A stretch of 64,000 nucleotides of DNA from Bimastos eiseni (GCA_959347315.1 OY365818.1:4440305-4504304); one strand, 5' to 3'. Shown: positions 11,620-24,351, counted from the stretch's first letter. Made by a program: numbers and translations. The notes: generated by a model not told the origin, from the sequence alone.

Positions 11620-12076
11620 AGCCGAATCACCCGGCGTTGCCCGGGCTGAAATAATGTAAGGTGGCCTTACAATTCTGAAATGTGTCGAACATTGCTTCCC
11701 CATGCCAGCGGGCAATTTATGACACCGTCGGCGACTCATAGAATTGTTTGCATTATTACCTTAGCCAATTATGTATCAGCTATTTCAAACCACTGCAACG
11801 TCACGCACACTAATTAATCTACGTTTTCAACTTTTCGTAAACGGCGTGAAGCATGGCGTGAGTTTTATTTAGCACGATTCGCCACTTCAGGGGTGAAATT
11901 TTAGGGTAATGGGTAAGGTCTTGAGATCGCGAAACCCCCTTCCCCTATATGTGTTATGAGGTGGTAAAAGAGTGTACGTGGAAAACTTGGGAACAATCCG
12001 TCGAGTGTATCAAAAGTTTTTGTGGAGGATAGGAATATAGTTACATACATACTTTTGTTCTTTATATATAGATTCT
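11620..12076 (+). repeat. Dispersed repeat starting ACTAGCCGAA...CCCGGCGTTGCCCGGG
   Basis: The GC-rich head, then GTCGAACATTGCTTCCCCAT, recurs at 38207-38310 (ACTAGCTGAAGTACC...TTTGCCCGGG...CCTTGCTTCCCCATG). The tail is TACATACTTTTGTTCTTTAT ATATAGAT. Likely a retrotransposon terminus; clade not determined. Confidence 0.6.
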
Positions 12077-12079
12077 TAG

Positions 12080-13070
12080 ACAAAAGTTTCCTGAACAGAG
12101 TCAACAATATATACAGCATAACTTCAGAGCACTGAAAATATGAAAAACAACAGATACACAAACACGCACAGAAAGACAGACAGTGACCGAGAGGCGGGCA
12201 GAGGGCGATACAGTCGGACATACAAACCAGCTAAGGACGCGTTGCCGGTTACTAGGCAACGACCGAGCTAGGAGGGTAATCCAAAAATCCCACAATACGA
12301 AGAGACATCCGGTTACTATAGAAACAGCGAGGACGCAAGGCCATCAACAGGAATAGCGAGAGAGCCTGGAGACTTCAGGCAGAGTATAATGGCGCGGTTT
12401 GTTTGAAGAAATGAGAGAAATCCACCGGAAATCACGCTCCTGCAGGAGATGGGCTCAATTACCGCAGCCAACACGTCTACTGGAAGAAAAAGAAGACGAA
12501 GAGGCGATTGGGTGCTAGGAGGCCGACGGAAGACGATCCGGCGCCTTCCAGCTCTACAGGAATCCCCGACTACCAATTCAGATGGTAATTACCCACCTAT
12601 ACGACGACCTTGCTCCGTGGGCCTATATAATCGAGTCACGTGATTAGAACACGTGCCTACAGTTTTGCAACAAGGATTCGGCTGCTAGTCTTCTGCTACT
12701 CAGGCGGTCACTGTGTAAGGATCTTGACGTTGACGCACAGACGATAGCTGACATGACAATGTAAAATTGATCCAGTTCGGCTGATGACAAATGCATATTA
12801 AACTTTGCTGATAAGATATGCCAGCATACCGAGAAAATTGCGCTCATGGACATCGCAAAGATTCGTATGGTGAGACGATTCCTCAGTATCCAAAGACGGA
12901 TTGTAGCCTTATAACTTCAGACGGCTCACTTCGGCAGAGCTTTGAATAGTTATTCTTACATCCGCTCCCTCCGAAGTCGTAGAATCAGAAACCCTTTCCC
13001 TACCATCCTGGTGCACGAGTTCGTTAAAGATCAGTTTAAAATTAAACAGAGATGCTAACATCATATTCTT
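12080..13070. other. No gene seen; promoter-like words at 12247-12650
   Basis: Contains an X-box-like GTTACTAGGCAAC at 12248, a TATATAA at 12624 and two CACGTG sites nearby. No exon with splice support was found downstream, so no gene is called. Confidence 0.4.
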
Positions 13071-13074
13071 AGCA

Positions 13075-13165
13075 TTGGGCTCTTGGCATACGAGTGCTGG
13101 TGGCCAGTCCTCTTCCTCGCATTCTAATCTTCCCACTGACCGTGTACAGTAAGAGTACTCAATGC
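13075..13165 (-). repeat. SINE family 2, fragment
   Basis: GGCATACGAGTGCTGGTGGCC and CTTCCCACTGACCGTGTACAGT match the non-tRNA part of the copies at 44725-44925 and 50865-51062. Confidence 0.6.
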
Positions 13166-13589
13166 AGTTGAGTTGGCTATAGAGGTGGAGCAGATATCGC
13201 AAAACAATGGACGTCTATAAATTTTGTTTTATGGGCTGAAAACTTATATCCACACAAGTGTACTGAATAATCATTAATCATAGAAAAAAATTATATGCTA
13301 TCTGTGTATAATATCTGCCAAGGCGAATTGTGCCAAAAACTGGATATTCGGTCGAGGCATATGTCCAAGGCAATTTCCGGCTGTTCCCTATTTCATTGGC
13401 TTCTTCTCTTTTTTTGTCGAAATGAAAATAAAATTGATTGTTTTAGAGATTTTGGTTGACAACAAATTGTATTAATTCAACATCACTTATTTTGCTGCAT
13501 GTGGCACTTAACCCAGTTCTGTCAATGTGCTCTGGTGGGTGCAGTAACATCTAAAAAAACCTAAAAATGCTCAGATTGCTAGAAAGAAA

Positions 13590-13830
13590 GTTATTATTAT
13601 TATTATTGTAATTATTATTGTCATCTACTATCATTGCTGTTGTTATTATTATGATTGTTATTATAAATTTTACTGTTATTGTTATCATTATTATTGCTAT
13701 CACTATTATTAATATTACTATAATTATTATTACTATTACTGGTACAGTTGTCATTATTGCTGTTATTATTAATATTATTGTCATTGTTATCATTATTATT
13801 ATAACTGCTATTATTGTTCATAATTAATGC
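13590..13830. repeat. ATT trinucleotide tract
   Basis: Imperfect (ATT)n with GTC and ACT changes; open in several frames as Ile/Asn runs. Confidence 0.92.
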
Positions 13831-14384
13831 TGCTGTTATTACTAAGCTAGAGTACATGATTAAAGGCTACACTGCAATAAAAATGTCATATTATGTCAAT
13901 CATATTAATTTTAAAATGCTTGCAGAGTGTTTCAAATAGAAACGTATTCAGCCACAAAAGTAGTATTCACAACCAGACAAGTTGCGTTACTAAACCTTTT
14001 TAACTAAACCAGTGTCTGCTGTTACCATGCATCATTCTTAGGTATATCAGCAAGTGGGAACACATCAATAGAACAAACACACACACACAGCACACACGCA
14101 CACACACCCACACCTACCTGATCCATCAGTACAACATCGAGCATTACATGGAAGCTTAGGCCTAATGGAATGGAATGGAATGTAATTCCCTCACCACTGC
14201 AGGATTAAATCCGCTCAAATACCTTTCACCACATTCTGCATCCAGCCATCCGATGATGAAACCTTGCACTTCCGAAAGAACACGGAGGCACCGATAATGG
14301 AGGAGGAACTCCAAAGACAAAGGACAATAGGCTGACAGTGAGGTAACACTGATTCGTAGAGGGTAAGCAAGTAACTAAGTAACA

Positions 14385-14484
14385 TATCCATGTATACATT
14401 GTATACATGTATACATGCACATATATTGTATACATATTGTATACATGCACACATATATATATGTGTGTGCGTGATTGTATGTAC

Positions 14485-14560
<76 letters not shown>

Positions 14561-14575
14561 CATACATACATATCT
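14385..14575. repeat. ATGTATAC / AT microsatellite
   Basis: TATACATGTATACATGCAC units followed by pure (AT)n. Confidence 0.92.
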
Positions 14576-14579
14576 CTGC

Positions 14580-16020
14580 GGATTGGCTAAATTAAACACT
14601 CTGGCTGAATAAATTGACCGAATTTGTAGCACAAACCGACCTTCATACACTAGCCGAAAAGATGTTAGTTACCTCAATCAAATCTGCAGCTGAATGTAGA
14701 AGCGGAGGACCAGCTCCTCAAGCAGTCATGGATGTGAAGTGTTAGACAGTTAATTGTCTTGGTCCAAACTGGTCGAATTCGAAATTGGACGACCGATGAC
14801 AATATTTGATAGTAGACGAAGTAGCAAATTATCGTCTTTATCTTACATGCACTGTAGCACCGTAAATTATTTTAAAGCAGATAAAAATATCATTTAGCAA
14901 AACTAGAAGTTGGATGACCGATGAAAATATTTGATAGCAAATGCATAAGTTTAATAAGCGATAACGATATTTTATAGCTTCGCTGGATTAGCGATAAAAT
15001 ATTTTATAGTACAAGAACAGACAGGATGAGCAAATAATTTGTGCATAGAAGTACCGTAGCCTACCTATAAAGTTAGACTGTACGTTATGTTCTATAGCCG
15101 CGGGCTTTGTCTTGCGAGTTTTTCTCGAGGTCATTATCATCGCGTATACATGTCCTGTGAGCTTTTGTTAAGACGCCTAAACTCGTATTGATAAGAAAAT
15201 AATTGTCACTAACGACCACACCCGATGCATCGATTACGGGTCTTTATGTGAAGTCCATCCACAGACTCTTTCTACAGGTGTGTAGAAGGACAATTACCTT
15301 ATTAGCCGTGCCTTCTTCAAGGTAACACAAAGCACGGACTAAGAAAGCCGAGTGGTCACCATCCCGTTAATGTAGCCTAATTGATATATAAAATATGTGT
15401 TGCTCTCTCAGGGGCGCTTCTGTCAAATTCGACAATGACAATATCATCGGCATTAGTTAATTAGTTAATTAGCATTAGTTAATTGATTGCTTCTAAAAAC
15501 GCAGCTCTTCACCTGGTACGGGAAATCACCCGAGTCAAGACTATTCTTTTCGCGTGCAACGCTTGATATAAATGTAACGGTGAATGCTCTATGCGACCAA
15601 AAACAATGTCAGAGGATAATGGCAGATGCTGTAACAGTACACGCCGTCATGAACTGTGGAAATGCAAGACCTGACAATGATATTGTATTTTTCCCATCAT
15701 GTGAATTTCAACATCGGACTGGCCTCCCGACATATGTCGAATACGTTGAACACGTTTGGTCAAACGAAACCTTGAGTTGAGCTGGGAAGAGTTGCGCTGT
15801 TGTAGGATTTCGTAGCCCTTTTAAACATTAAAACGTATTAGGCCGTGTGTTGTAACGGATATGAGAGGATAATGATCGTCAAGACGTTGAAATTTAGGAA
15901 TTCTTTAAGTATAAGACAGCACTGGACAATGAAGTTCAACTCAAAAGAATTTACTTCAACAACACCTAAATATACTACCAAAAGTCATCCTTATTATTAG
16001 TACTCTACTATACATGTACT
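14580..16020. other. No gene seen
   Basis: Includes a 97-codon plus frame at 15487-15780 without motif or splice support, and a TAGTTAATTAGCATTAGTTAAT repeat near 15455. Confidence 0.55.
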
Positions 16021-16024
16021 TTAT

Positions 16025-16150
16025 CAGGATTGATAAAAATCGCGACTTTTTTCAAAAAAATTAAAATCGGATTTCTTTAATTTATATCGATTTTTTATTT
16101 AAATCGGATTTTTTGTATTGAAATCGGATTTTTTATTTTAATCCGAGAGC
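16025..16150. repeat. AAATCGGATTTTTT repeat
   Basis: Four spaced copies of AAATCGGATTTTTT or ATCGATTTTTTATTTAAAT, resembling a terminal part of a hAT element; ends are not defined. Confidence 0.5.
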
Positions 16151-16159
16151 TATATTTGA

Positions 16160-17230
16160 AGTGCCATATTGTAAGTGCTATTTTTCAAGTGCCATATTTT
16201 AAGTGCTATCATATCACATAATTGCAATCATACCCAAGGATTTCTATAGCACTGAGTCATTAGTCGGTCATTTATGGAATATAGCGCATCGATCTTTTCC
16301 ACTGAAATTCCCTTCATTTTGCCCAGGGCAGTAAACATCCTTGGTCTTCCTCAACTCAGGAAGCAACTTCTAACATCCTATACATAGACAAGAACTGTAC
16401 AATTGCTCTATTAGGGTTCTAGAGCTGCTCTCTTAAGTCTCTGCAGTTGTTGCATAATTCTAAATGCACTGTTTCTGGACCACCACTTCAGGTTGCCAAA
16501 AAAAATCCCAGGCATATAAATAAAGTTTTTAAAAGAACCATTTCACACAGTATGGCAATAATAAACGCTGGAACCACAGGCAATAATAATAAGACTAGTC
16601 AATCTAGCGATTCTCAGTAAAAAAAAACCTAAGTAGACCATGGTAGAAGAAACAACAGCTGCAGCCTCTTCGTTTAATCTGTGTCTAGCTGTCTTCGATT
16701 CCACCAAATCAATTGTCTTGTTGGAGTTAAATCCATTACTAGACAGAGCCTTGGATCGTGCCGTCCATGTCTGGACCTTTGTAAGCCTCTGTCGGCCGTA
16801 TGTATTTCAATAACGTACTGCAACCTGTTGGATTACATTGCCGTTAACTCATGCAGCGACCGACACAATAGTATATCCGGCCATTGCTCTCGACTCTTTA
16901 TGTCAGCGATATGAGTTCGAGTTCCTGCTCCATTATGGAAACTACAATCATGTACGCCTGTTCGTGTTAGTGAAGCACTTTTCAATTTGACCTAACAGCA
17001 TCGTCATCATCTCGCCAGTCACTTGACGGATGGTTCCCTCTAATTGTTTGGAGACGGTGTGCACAAGAAATTGTGTGTGTGCAACATTTAATAAATGGTT
17101 CACACCTTTTGCGCAGGTTCCAGTTGAATGTTGATGGTTAAATCAAGACCATATTTAAAAACCTATAGTGATGAGTGCTGATAAATTAAGAAAAGTCTCT
17201 TGTGGAAAATGTGTCTTAGAGCAAATACAA
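16160..17230. other. No gene seen
   Basis: Unique-looking sequence. The open frame at 16681-16914 has no recognisable domain. Confidence 0.55.
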
Positions 17231-17237
17231 TACCATG

Positions 17238-17418
17238 TGTGGCACGGTGGCTGATCGGTTAGAGCGGTCAGCCCGTAACGTTCAGTGTGCGCAGAGCGAG
17301 TGGATTCGACCCTCGTCCAGAGTCACTGTGTAAGGACCTTGACCTTTGCGCACAATTGCTCTGCAGTACAACTGCAATTGAGCCGTCGAGGAATGTGTGC
17401 GCACTTCTGAGCACGTCT
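17238..17418 (+). repeat. tRNA-derived SINE, family 1
   Basis: TGTGGCACGGTGGCTGATCGG and B box GTGGATTCGACCCTCG, then a deleted core (TAAGGACCTTGACC) and CTCTGCAGTACAACTGCAATT. Confidence 0.85.
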
Positions 17419-17638
17419 AGAATACTATAGATGCCAGCCTGTGTGCCATTGGACGATGCCTTGCGCATCTAGACCCTCGTATAAGTCCAATATAAATACA
17501 CAACAGCTACACAAAGTGACCGCTAACACTTAATCCACCAGCAGATCATTGTATCATGTAAACTACTTTCAGACAACTCTCCCCCACTGCATACTCTACT
17601 GGTCACGCCCGAGTTGGCCAAGTGGGTTCTGTATGATA

Positions 17639-17942
17639 GTGGATAGTCCGAAGGTTCGATAGTCCGAAGATTGCATGGTGACCGGTCGATGGATGATAAG
17701 ATTGTGGTTTTAATGGTAGCTGGACTGATGAGAAGAATTATGTTTCTTAGAAGCTGGATTGCATAATTCTTTTCATTCATCCAGCTTCCATTTAGGCATG
17801 ATTCTTCTCACATCAATCCAGCTCCCAGTTTTACACATTCTTTTCATCAATTAATCCAGCTTCTAGTTAAATTAAGTCGGAGTATAGAACCTTCGGACTA
17901 TCGAACCTTCGGATTATCGAACCTTCGGACAATCGAGCGGAC
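17639..17942. mobile_element. MITE with TTCGGACTATCGAACC ends
   Basis: Left GATAGTCCGAAGGTTCGATA and right multiple inverted units (ACCTTCGGACTATCGAACCT). The inside has three copies of AATCCAGCTTC(T/C) near 17775-17870. Non-coding. Confidence 0.65.
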
Positions 17943-18424
17943 TCCGGCCAAGTGTATGCTACTCCTCATAGCAGATGAGCAAGCTATAGCAGCTGAAGTG
18001 GAGCAGTCCTCATAGGTCGTTGACCTCTGACTCCTGACGACACGTGATGCAGTCCAAAGGCCAGCTAGCAGTACCAGTACCATCTTTTACGACTTCTCCA
18101 AAACCAATAAGTTACGCGACCGTCTGAGGATACAGAGGACGCAGCCAAAGCAAGGGCCAGTGACGTATACACGCATAAAAACACACGCACGCATGCATAC
18201 AATGTATGCACGCATGTATGTTTCTATGTATGCCATGCATATAGACATGCATGCAACGACCTATAGGGCCTGTGCTGCTGTTTGCCGTAACAGACGGGAC
18301 CGTCATCAGACGGAATTATCAAGGAAACTACGCATGCAACAATCTTAACAACACAGGAGAAGGATCCGTGGGGCTGGCCCCTCCCCTGGGAGGGATCAAT
18401 TCAATTCTCAAGGATATATACGTA

Positions 18425-18520
18425 TATAGATGTGTGTATAAATAAAAACTGTATATATATACATATATGTTATATATATGCATAATATAAACATATATAT
18501 ATATATGTTATATATAACAA
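18425..18520. repeat. AT microsatellite
   Basis: Mixed (AT)n with ATATATGTTATATAT palindromes. Confidence 0.88.
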
Positions 18521-18654
18521 AACCGGTCGCCGGCCAGCGTTCTTCCCTGGTTACAGCCCCCCTACATCTCTCCGTATGGGAAGATACACACATCCCTTTC
18601 CATGCCTTTGTATGCACTTGACTACCCGCGGCCTTCGCGTCTCAAACTTGACAC

Positions 18655-18745
18655 TCTAGCCAGAAGTCGGGCTGTAGAGTAATAACTCGTCATCATTCGT
18701 TCATACTGTACTTGTAATCATACTGCGGTTTGTCAGTTTGAAATA
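18655..18745 (+). repeat. Dispersed repeat ending CGGTTTGTCAGTTTGAAA
   Basis: CATACTGTACTTGTAATCATA CTGCGGTTTGTC is shared with 3290-3340 and 61660-61705. Confidence 0.7.
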
Positions 18746-18977
18746 AAAAACGAAGATCATTATTACGTCATCAGACTTCCGTCATCATTCCATGTGCCGA
18801 TGCTCCACTGCTCTCTGTCGCTATCCACCCACCCTCTGGCCCACCTCTGACCCATCCATCTATCCCGGACCACGAGTACGGCAGTTCAAACGTCCACTCC
18901 TCGCGTAACGTAGACCTATACCTTCAGCAAGAAATTGTGTTTGATAAACCCACCTAAACAGGCCGGACAATGACTAG

Positions 18978-19391
18978 CAGAGTTCGACCGTACGTACGGA
19001 ACGTACGCTATTTTTGGCTAAATTAATAAATAGCGTACGCTAATTTTTCTGCATTACGTGTTAGTCGAAATACTTTCTTTATTATAGAATTAACAAAGAA
19101 TAACAAAAATTAAAAATTAAAGAATGGAAAACGTTTTAAAACAACTCCGTGAACAATTGTGTATTTTTATTCCAATTTTCTAACAATAAACTACGGTCAT
19201 AAATTGATTAAATTCCAGCAGTGACGCGAGAAAATGACGAGAAAAAAAGTGACGTCACGAGAAGCAACTAATATTAAAGGCTGCTCATACGTACGGAATA
19301 CAAACGTACCGTACGCGTACGCTATTATTTTTAGTAAATTACGTACCGTACGCGTACGCTATCTTCTGCCCTAACGTACGGTCGAACTTTG
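18978..19391. mobile_element. Non-autonomous hAT element with 8-bp target duplication
   Basis: Exact target duplication atgactag at 18970-18977 and 19392-19399. Ends CAGAGTTCGACCGTACG and CGTACGGTCGAACTTTG are inverted (one mismatch). 414 bases, with clustered CGTACG/GCGTACGC words near both ends and no coding capacity. Confidence 0.93.
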
Positions 19392-19399
19392 ATGACTAG

Positions 19400-19637
19400 T
19401 ATATATGTTGCAGGCAATGTGTGAAACCAGGGATTTTGCTAAATGCCTAGGCAATTTGTAAACCCTAACCCTACACTAACCCTAACCCTGCCCTAACCTT
19501 ACGCTAACCCTAAGCATGCAAAGGCGGGTGACCATTCTAACCCCAACCATAAATGGGTGACTACAAATTGCCTAAATACTAAAAAAAACAGGCATTTTAC
19601 TAAATCCCTGTTTCACACATTGTCCGTAACATATATA
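19400..19637. mobile_element. MITE with telomere-like CCCTAA core
   Basis: Inverted ends: TATATATGTTGCAGGCAATG TGTG at left and its imperfect complement ending at 19637. CAGGGATTTTGCTAAATGCC also pairs with AAATCCCTGTTT. The core 19458-19515 is a run of TAACCCTA-like units. Confidence 0.75.
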
Positions 19638-19663
19638 TGGTGTATTTAGTCAGATTAACTTGC

Positions 19664-19760
19664 AACTCCTCCACTGTTCGCATTCTGACAGTGCCGGTCC
19701 CAATCCCGGACAAAGTAGGAGGGCGACGCTAATGATCCTTGTTGTCACAGTGTCGTTAAC
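19664..19760 (+). repeat. Dispersed repeat R1 (plus copy)
   Basis: CTCCTCCACTGTTCGCATTC, GACAGTGCCGGTCCCAATCCC, AGGAGGGCGACGCTAATGATC, GTCACAGTGTCGTTAACCTG. Confidence 0.8.
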
Positions 19761-20524
19761 CTGGAATGTACTACTAGGTTTAAATCAAGAAAGCGAGACG
19801 ACAAATCGTCTACATCTGCAGGGAAGCAATTTCACAAAAGTCAATCCCAAGCGAAGCTAGATTCTAAGGCTAGTTATAGCATAGATGCAGCAGCCTCTAG
19901 GTCATAGCAAATCTAAACGACCTTTCCACGTACATCTGAAATCTATTAGCACACCGCAGCCTCGATCCTGCTGCACAGTTTGTGACCGCAATAATACAAG
20001 GATCAGCTTGAGAAGAGTGACCTTTGTGATACGTTGGTTTTTTAAGAGACAGTTATATAATGAGATTTTCATGTATAGCGAACGCAAAGAATTATGCTGC
20101 GTCTGCCGATGCTGCAGCACACGGCATGCTTTTTTTTCTCTGCAGCCGTCAAACTGATGTTCTGCTGTCAGACACAGCTGGGCTCAGTCGTCATAAAGAG
20201 GGCCATTCTGGAATTCCGTACCGAAAACAGACGAGAATCACCAGTGACGGAAGATTAGATTCTCAAGGCCGAGGATGCTTCTCATGCCGAACGAATACCA
20301 CGACTCTGGACAGACAGACAGACAGACACAGGCAAAAATAGAACAAACCAGGTACAAGGCGACAATATAAATCTGCGACAGAGCTGCCGTTGATTAAGAA
20401 ACACACGGAACCTTGTCCAGGCTCTGGAGCACAGTGACCAAAGATCGGTCGGGGTTCATGGTCCCTGGATATACCCTAGAACACTCTCCACGTGTGCTCG
20501 GCCATGCAGCCAGAGAGCTGTCAA

Positions 20525-20845
20525 TTGGTCCACTAACCTGCATTTTGAACTTATCGGGCAATGTCGAAACAACGTTGTTGGATCAATGTTGGACAACATT
20601 TAAACCTTTTGGGCAACACTTCCAAACGTCGAGACAACTTAGAATCAATGTTGGGCGACACTGGGACCTGTTGGAAACATTGACATAATGTTGGATGAAT
20701 GTTGGACAACACTGGAGACAACACAGGGATATGTTGGGCAATGTTTCTAAACGTCGAGACAACTTAGAATCAATACTGGGCAACACTGGGACTTGTCGGA
20801 AAACGTTGAGACAACGTTGAATCGATGTTAGATAACATCTGTCCA
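20525..20845. repeat. 125-bp tandem duplication of CAATGTTGGACAACA words
   Basis: AAACGTCGAGACAACTTAGA occurs at 20624 and 20749. Inside each unit are shorter GTTGGGCAACACTGGGAC repeats. Confidence 0.82.
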
Positions 20846-20899
20846 ACGCGGCCTCAGCGTCTGTCTACTGGGTGGAGAATTGCCACAGGCCGAATGCAC

Positions 20900-21670
20900 T
20901 AAATAGCTCGTAATGCCATCAACTGTCTTCCCACTCGTCTGATGTCTCCTCCTCCTCCTCTGTTGCCGCTTGTCAAGTGTCATATTGTTGTACACAAACG
21001 AATCCGACCACAGGTGTCTGCAATCTGTCTCTCTGTGTCTGTCTATCTGTCTGTCTCAGAGTCTCTGTACCTCTCTCTCTCACTCTCGCTCTCTCTCCTG
21101 TCTGCAGCGCGATTGGGTGAATTCCAGGTCAGAGGGAAAAGGCAATACACTTCGGGGAATAAGCCACCTGTTTCATAACAATATGTCAACTGCACCGTCG
21201 TCGTCGTCGTCATCATCATCATCATCATTTGTCACGATTTTGTGGCCTAGCAATATGCCTTGAGAAACAATGTTAGCAAAGCGATAATTCCAGAGGACTA
21301 TCCCAGTATAGTCTACAAGCAAAGAAACTGCTTTATCTACTCCTTCATAAACAAAAAAGATCCGTGACCTGGTGAAACTTAATAAGGAACACCTAGCAAC
21401 CTACCAACAATCAGACAATTGAAAACTATTACCATTTATCATGGCATGTATGTATTGCATTGAGTAATACAACCACTACGTCATTTATGAACAATAAGAA
21501 ATAAAACCTGGGCAGCATCATTTATCTTAAATGCTTTAGCATATCAACGATCCTATTAATATACATTGCAATACGTAATGTGGAAAATTTGTGATAAGCG
21601 ACTTCACAAATCATCATATAAAAATAATAATTACATAAAAAATTACTAGATTATATCTGTGTCTTATAAA
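20900..21670. other. No gene seen; CT microsatellite at 21025-21100
   Basis: CTGTCT/CTCTCT tract and a short TCG/TCA run at 21195-21230. The rest is unique. Confidence 0.6.
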
Positions 21671-21674
21671 TATA

Positions 21675-22374
21675 TAGGGCATAACCGGAAATCACCTCGG
21701 ACATTCGCCTCAGCTGAATATTGGACTATTCGGATGTATTCGCTTCGGCATATGTTACACCCGCAAATAGCTAAAATTAACTTTTTTTAAATTATTTTTT
21801 TTATAAAATAATATTTTTTCATCAAATAAATGTAGGAATAACGGACTTACTTATAAGTTATTGATTAATTGAACAAGAACTTAACATTCCATTGAATTTT
21901 CTTTAAAATTATGATGTTAATTTATATATTTTAATTTCTTTTGGTTGCATTCTCCAGGTGGCAACCAAATTAGTAATTTTCCCGCTTGAATTGGCTCCAC
22001 CCACTTTCCGGTAAACATTAGAGAGTAAAGATGTCCTCGATAATTTCATATTTCTAATTTTATAGGAAGGTTTTACATTTTTTTCACAAATAAAGTTATT
22101 AAATAATAAATATATTATAGCCTAGAGTGCGACGATACGTTATATGAAGGATATTGCAATAGACTCTGCATTGACTAGGCCTATAGATAGTTCTTCAAAG
22201 TCTACTTAACCTGTCACGTGACAGGTTAAGTACGCTTTGCCTACGGATGGTACTCGCTGCTGTCGCCAGCCAGATTTGTCGCTACTATTCGGTTTGTACC
22301 CGGATCCGGCAAATAGTTCATCCAAATCCTCGGATTCGGTACTCGGTGAAAATTGTCTACTCGGTTATGCCCTA
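21675..22374. mobile_element. Non-autonomous hAT element, 700 bp, 8-bp target duplication
   Basis: Exact duplication taaatata at 21667-21674 and 22375-22382. Ends TAGGGCATAACCG and CGGTTATGCCCTA are perfect inverted repeats. A related end occurs at 25458-25510 (AAATAACCGGAAATTGC). Non-coding. Confidence 0.9.
22204..22231. other. Perfect 28-bp palindrome with CACGTG centre
   Basis: ACTTAACCTGTCAC followed by its exact reverse complement. It lies inside the 700-bp hAT element. The centre is an E-box. Confidence 0.9.
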
Positions 22375-23550
22375 TAAATATATATAAATAAAATCATCTT
22401 GGATTCGCTTACATTCATTCATTCTGAGCATTTACATAGCATCCCTTCAAGAACCTACACAGAAGAGCTCCCAGCCCAGCCATGACTAAAGAAACAAGTG
22501 ATTTCAAATAAAAACAAGGGTTTTTCGGGACCCTGACCACTCAAATCATATTATGAAGAAGACGTCTGAAGAGGACTGTGTTGCAGGGATGTCTAAGGTA
22601 ATTCAGACGACAATGTAACTTGAGATGAGTTAAAGGGAAGAGGACATGCGGAGGACATGGTCCGATGGCTGGTCAAAGCCAACCCAATGACAGTAGTGAA
22701 CAGATGGATACCTCGGTCAAGGTTCCTTATGGACTACCATTGTGTGAAGCCCTATAAACAATGACTCTGCATAAACTAGAAACCCAGAAAATATCCATAT
22801 ATTATGTATTATATATGCACCTATTTACCTCTATATATATATATAATATTTATATATACATACATATATATATGTATTTATGTAAATGTACATATATATA
22901 AAATATATATGTATGAAATATAAATATTGAAATGTTCAGTATGTGTTATTGGGATACATCATAGGCATCATAACTGCACTGAATACTAAGGTCAGATTTT
23001 ATTATCCTATGCATTTCAAAGTACAAGACTATCATCTAACTGAACATTAATTTCAAGCCAAACTATAGCAGGCTTGTATTCTGATAATTCATATAGACCC
23101 CTCCTCCCATAAAGACATCTACTTAGAGGGGCTCTCTGCGCCAGCCAATATCATGTCAAATGTCATGACGAACTAAACATCGGTTAGTAAAAAATGCACA
23201 GTAGGCTCGAAGAGTCCCTCCCCTGGGGTGGGCCCACAATCCCAACACGCACACGTTGAACCAACGCAACCTCCTCGTAGAAGAAGCAGCGCAGCTGTAT
23301 TTGACTGTCAAGCACTGGACTATCTGTAACATGTATCCGAACGGTCAACGACTCTGTTGCAGTTTTGAGGAATTTGGGGTCGAGCAACGACGACACCACT
23401 ATAAGACATACCAGACATCAGCCACTACTTACACCTTGGTTGTACGAGTCCCCAGTCTGGAAAGAGGAGGAGGGCAGCTCCACTCGTCTACGTAATGAAA
23501 GAGCGTCGTCAAACAGCAGATCTAACCAACCACCAGTTTTCGTGAGTAGC
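22375..23550. other. No gene seen; AT tract at 22800-22925
   Basis: Low-complexity AT and unique sequence. Short frames at 23184-23495 have no motif. Confidence 0.6.
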
Positions 23551-23569
23551 AGCCACTAAATAGCTCTGC

Positions 23570-23680
23570 CGTTTCAGTTTAACGACATTGTGTGATAAAA
23601 CAAAGATCATTAGCGTCGCCCCCTCCTTTATCCAGCTTGGGACTGGCCCCGCCAGAGTGCAAACAGTGGCGGAGTTTCCA
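23570..23680 (-). repeat. Dispersed repeat R1 (minus copy)
   Basis: Complement of the R1 consensus, CATTAGCGTCGCCCCCTCCT and GGGACTGGCCCCGCCAGAGT. Confidence 0.8.
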
Positions 23681-23853
23681 CTAAAGAGCAACGGCACCTT
23701 GACTAGACATACGTAATCACTGAAGAATGGAGATGTATGTAGACCAATAAGTCTTGAATAACAGAACTGGTGTCTGCAGTTCGCGTGTGATCAACACAGA
23801 AAACCCCTGGACGCCTCTAAGGATCCCAATGGCACAATTACAGATAACGCACA

Positions 23854-23955
23854 AACTCCACCACTGTTAGCACTCAGGCAGTGCCAATCCCAAGCCTGGA
23901 TAAAGGAGGAGGGCGACGCTAATGATCTATGTTATCACACAGTGTCGCTAAACTG
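23854..23955 (+). repeat. Dispersed repeat R1 (plus copy)
   Basis: ACTCCACCACTGTTAGCACT, GCCAATCCCAAGCCTGGATAA and GGAGGGCGACGCTAATGATC. Confidence 0.82.
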
Positions 23956-24351
23956 CAACTACTACCGTAAAACACATCTGGTATATACAAAAAAGGTCAA
24001 TACCGTTATTTCAACAATGGTCAATACCAATACAGGTACGACAATCACCATCATCGGCTCCTGGCGACATTATAAATGTAGCCATTTGGCGGTAATGAGG
24101 AGCAATAAATGATCTCCATTGTCCTTGGTAAGTTGTCAACCTTGCAGTCACAAATTATGATTAATTTACTCTGAAGCATGCTTGCCGAATTAAATGTCAT
24201 TTTTTTATAACAGTTGTAATCGCCTGCCATGTCACCAAAGATAAAACTCATGATCACCATAGACAATGCTCGACCGTCCAGTGACATTAGATTACAGGCT
24301 CAACACCCCTCCCCAACCCAAATAAATGCATTGCAGATATTAAACATTAAC

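Noticed and set aside
12247..12650. X-box, TATA and CACGTG sites as a promoter
   Set aside because: Single short motifs expected by chance; no downstream exon found.
19458..19515. Interstitial telomere
   Set aside because: Short, imperfect and enclosed by inverted repeats of a MITE, so better explained as element core.
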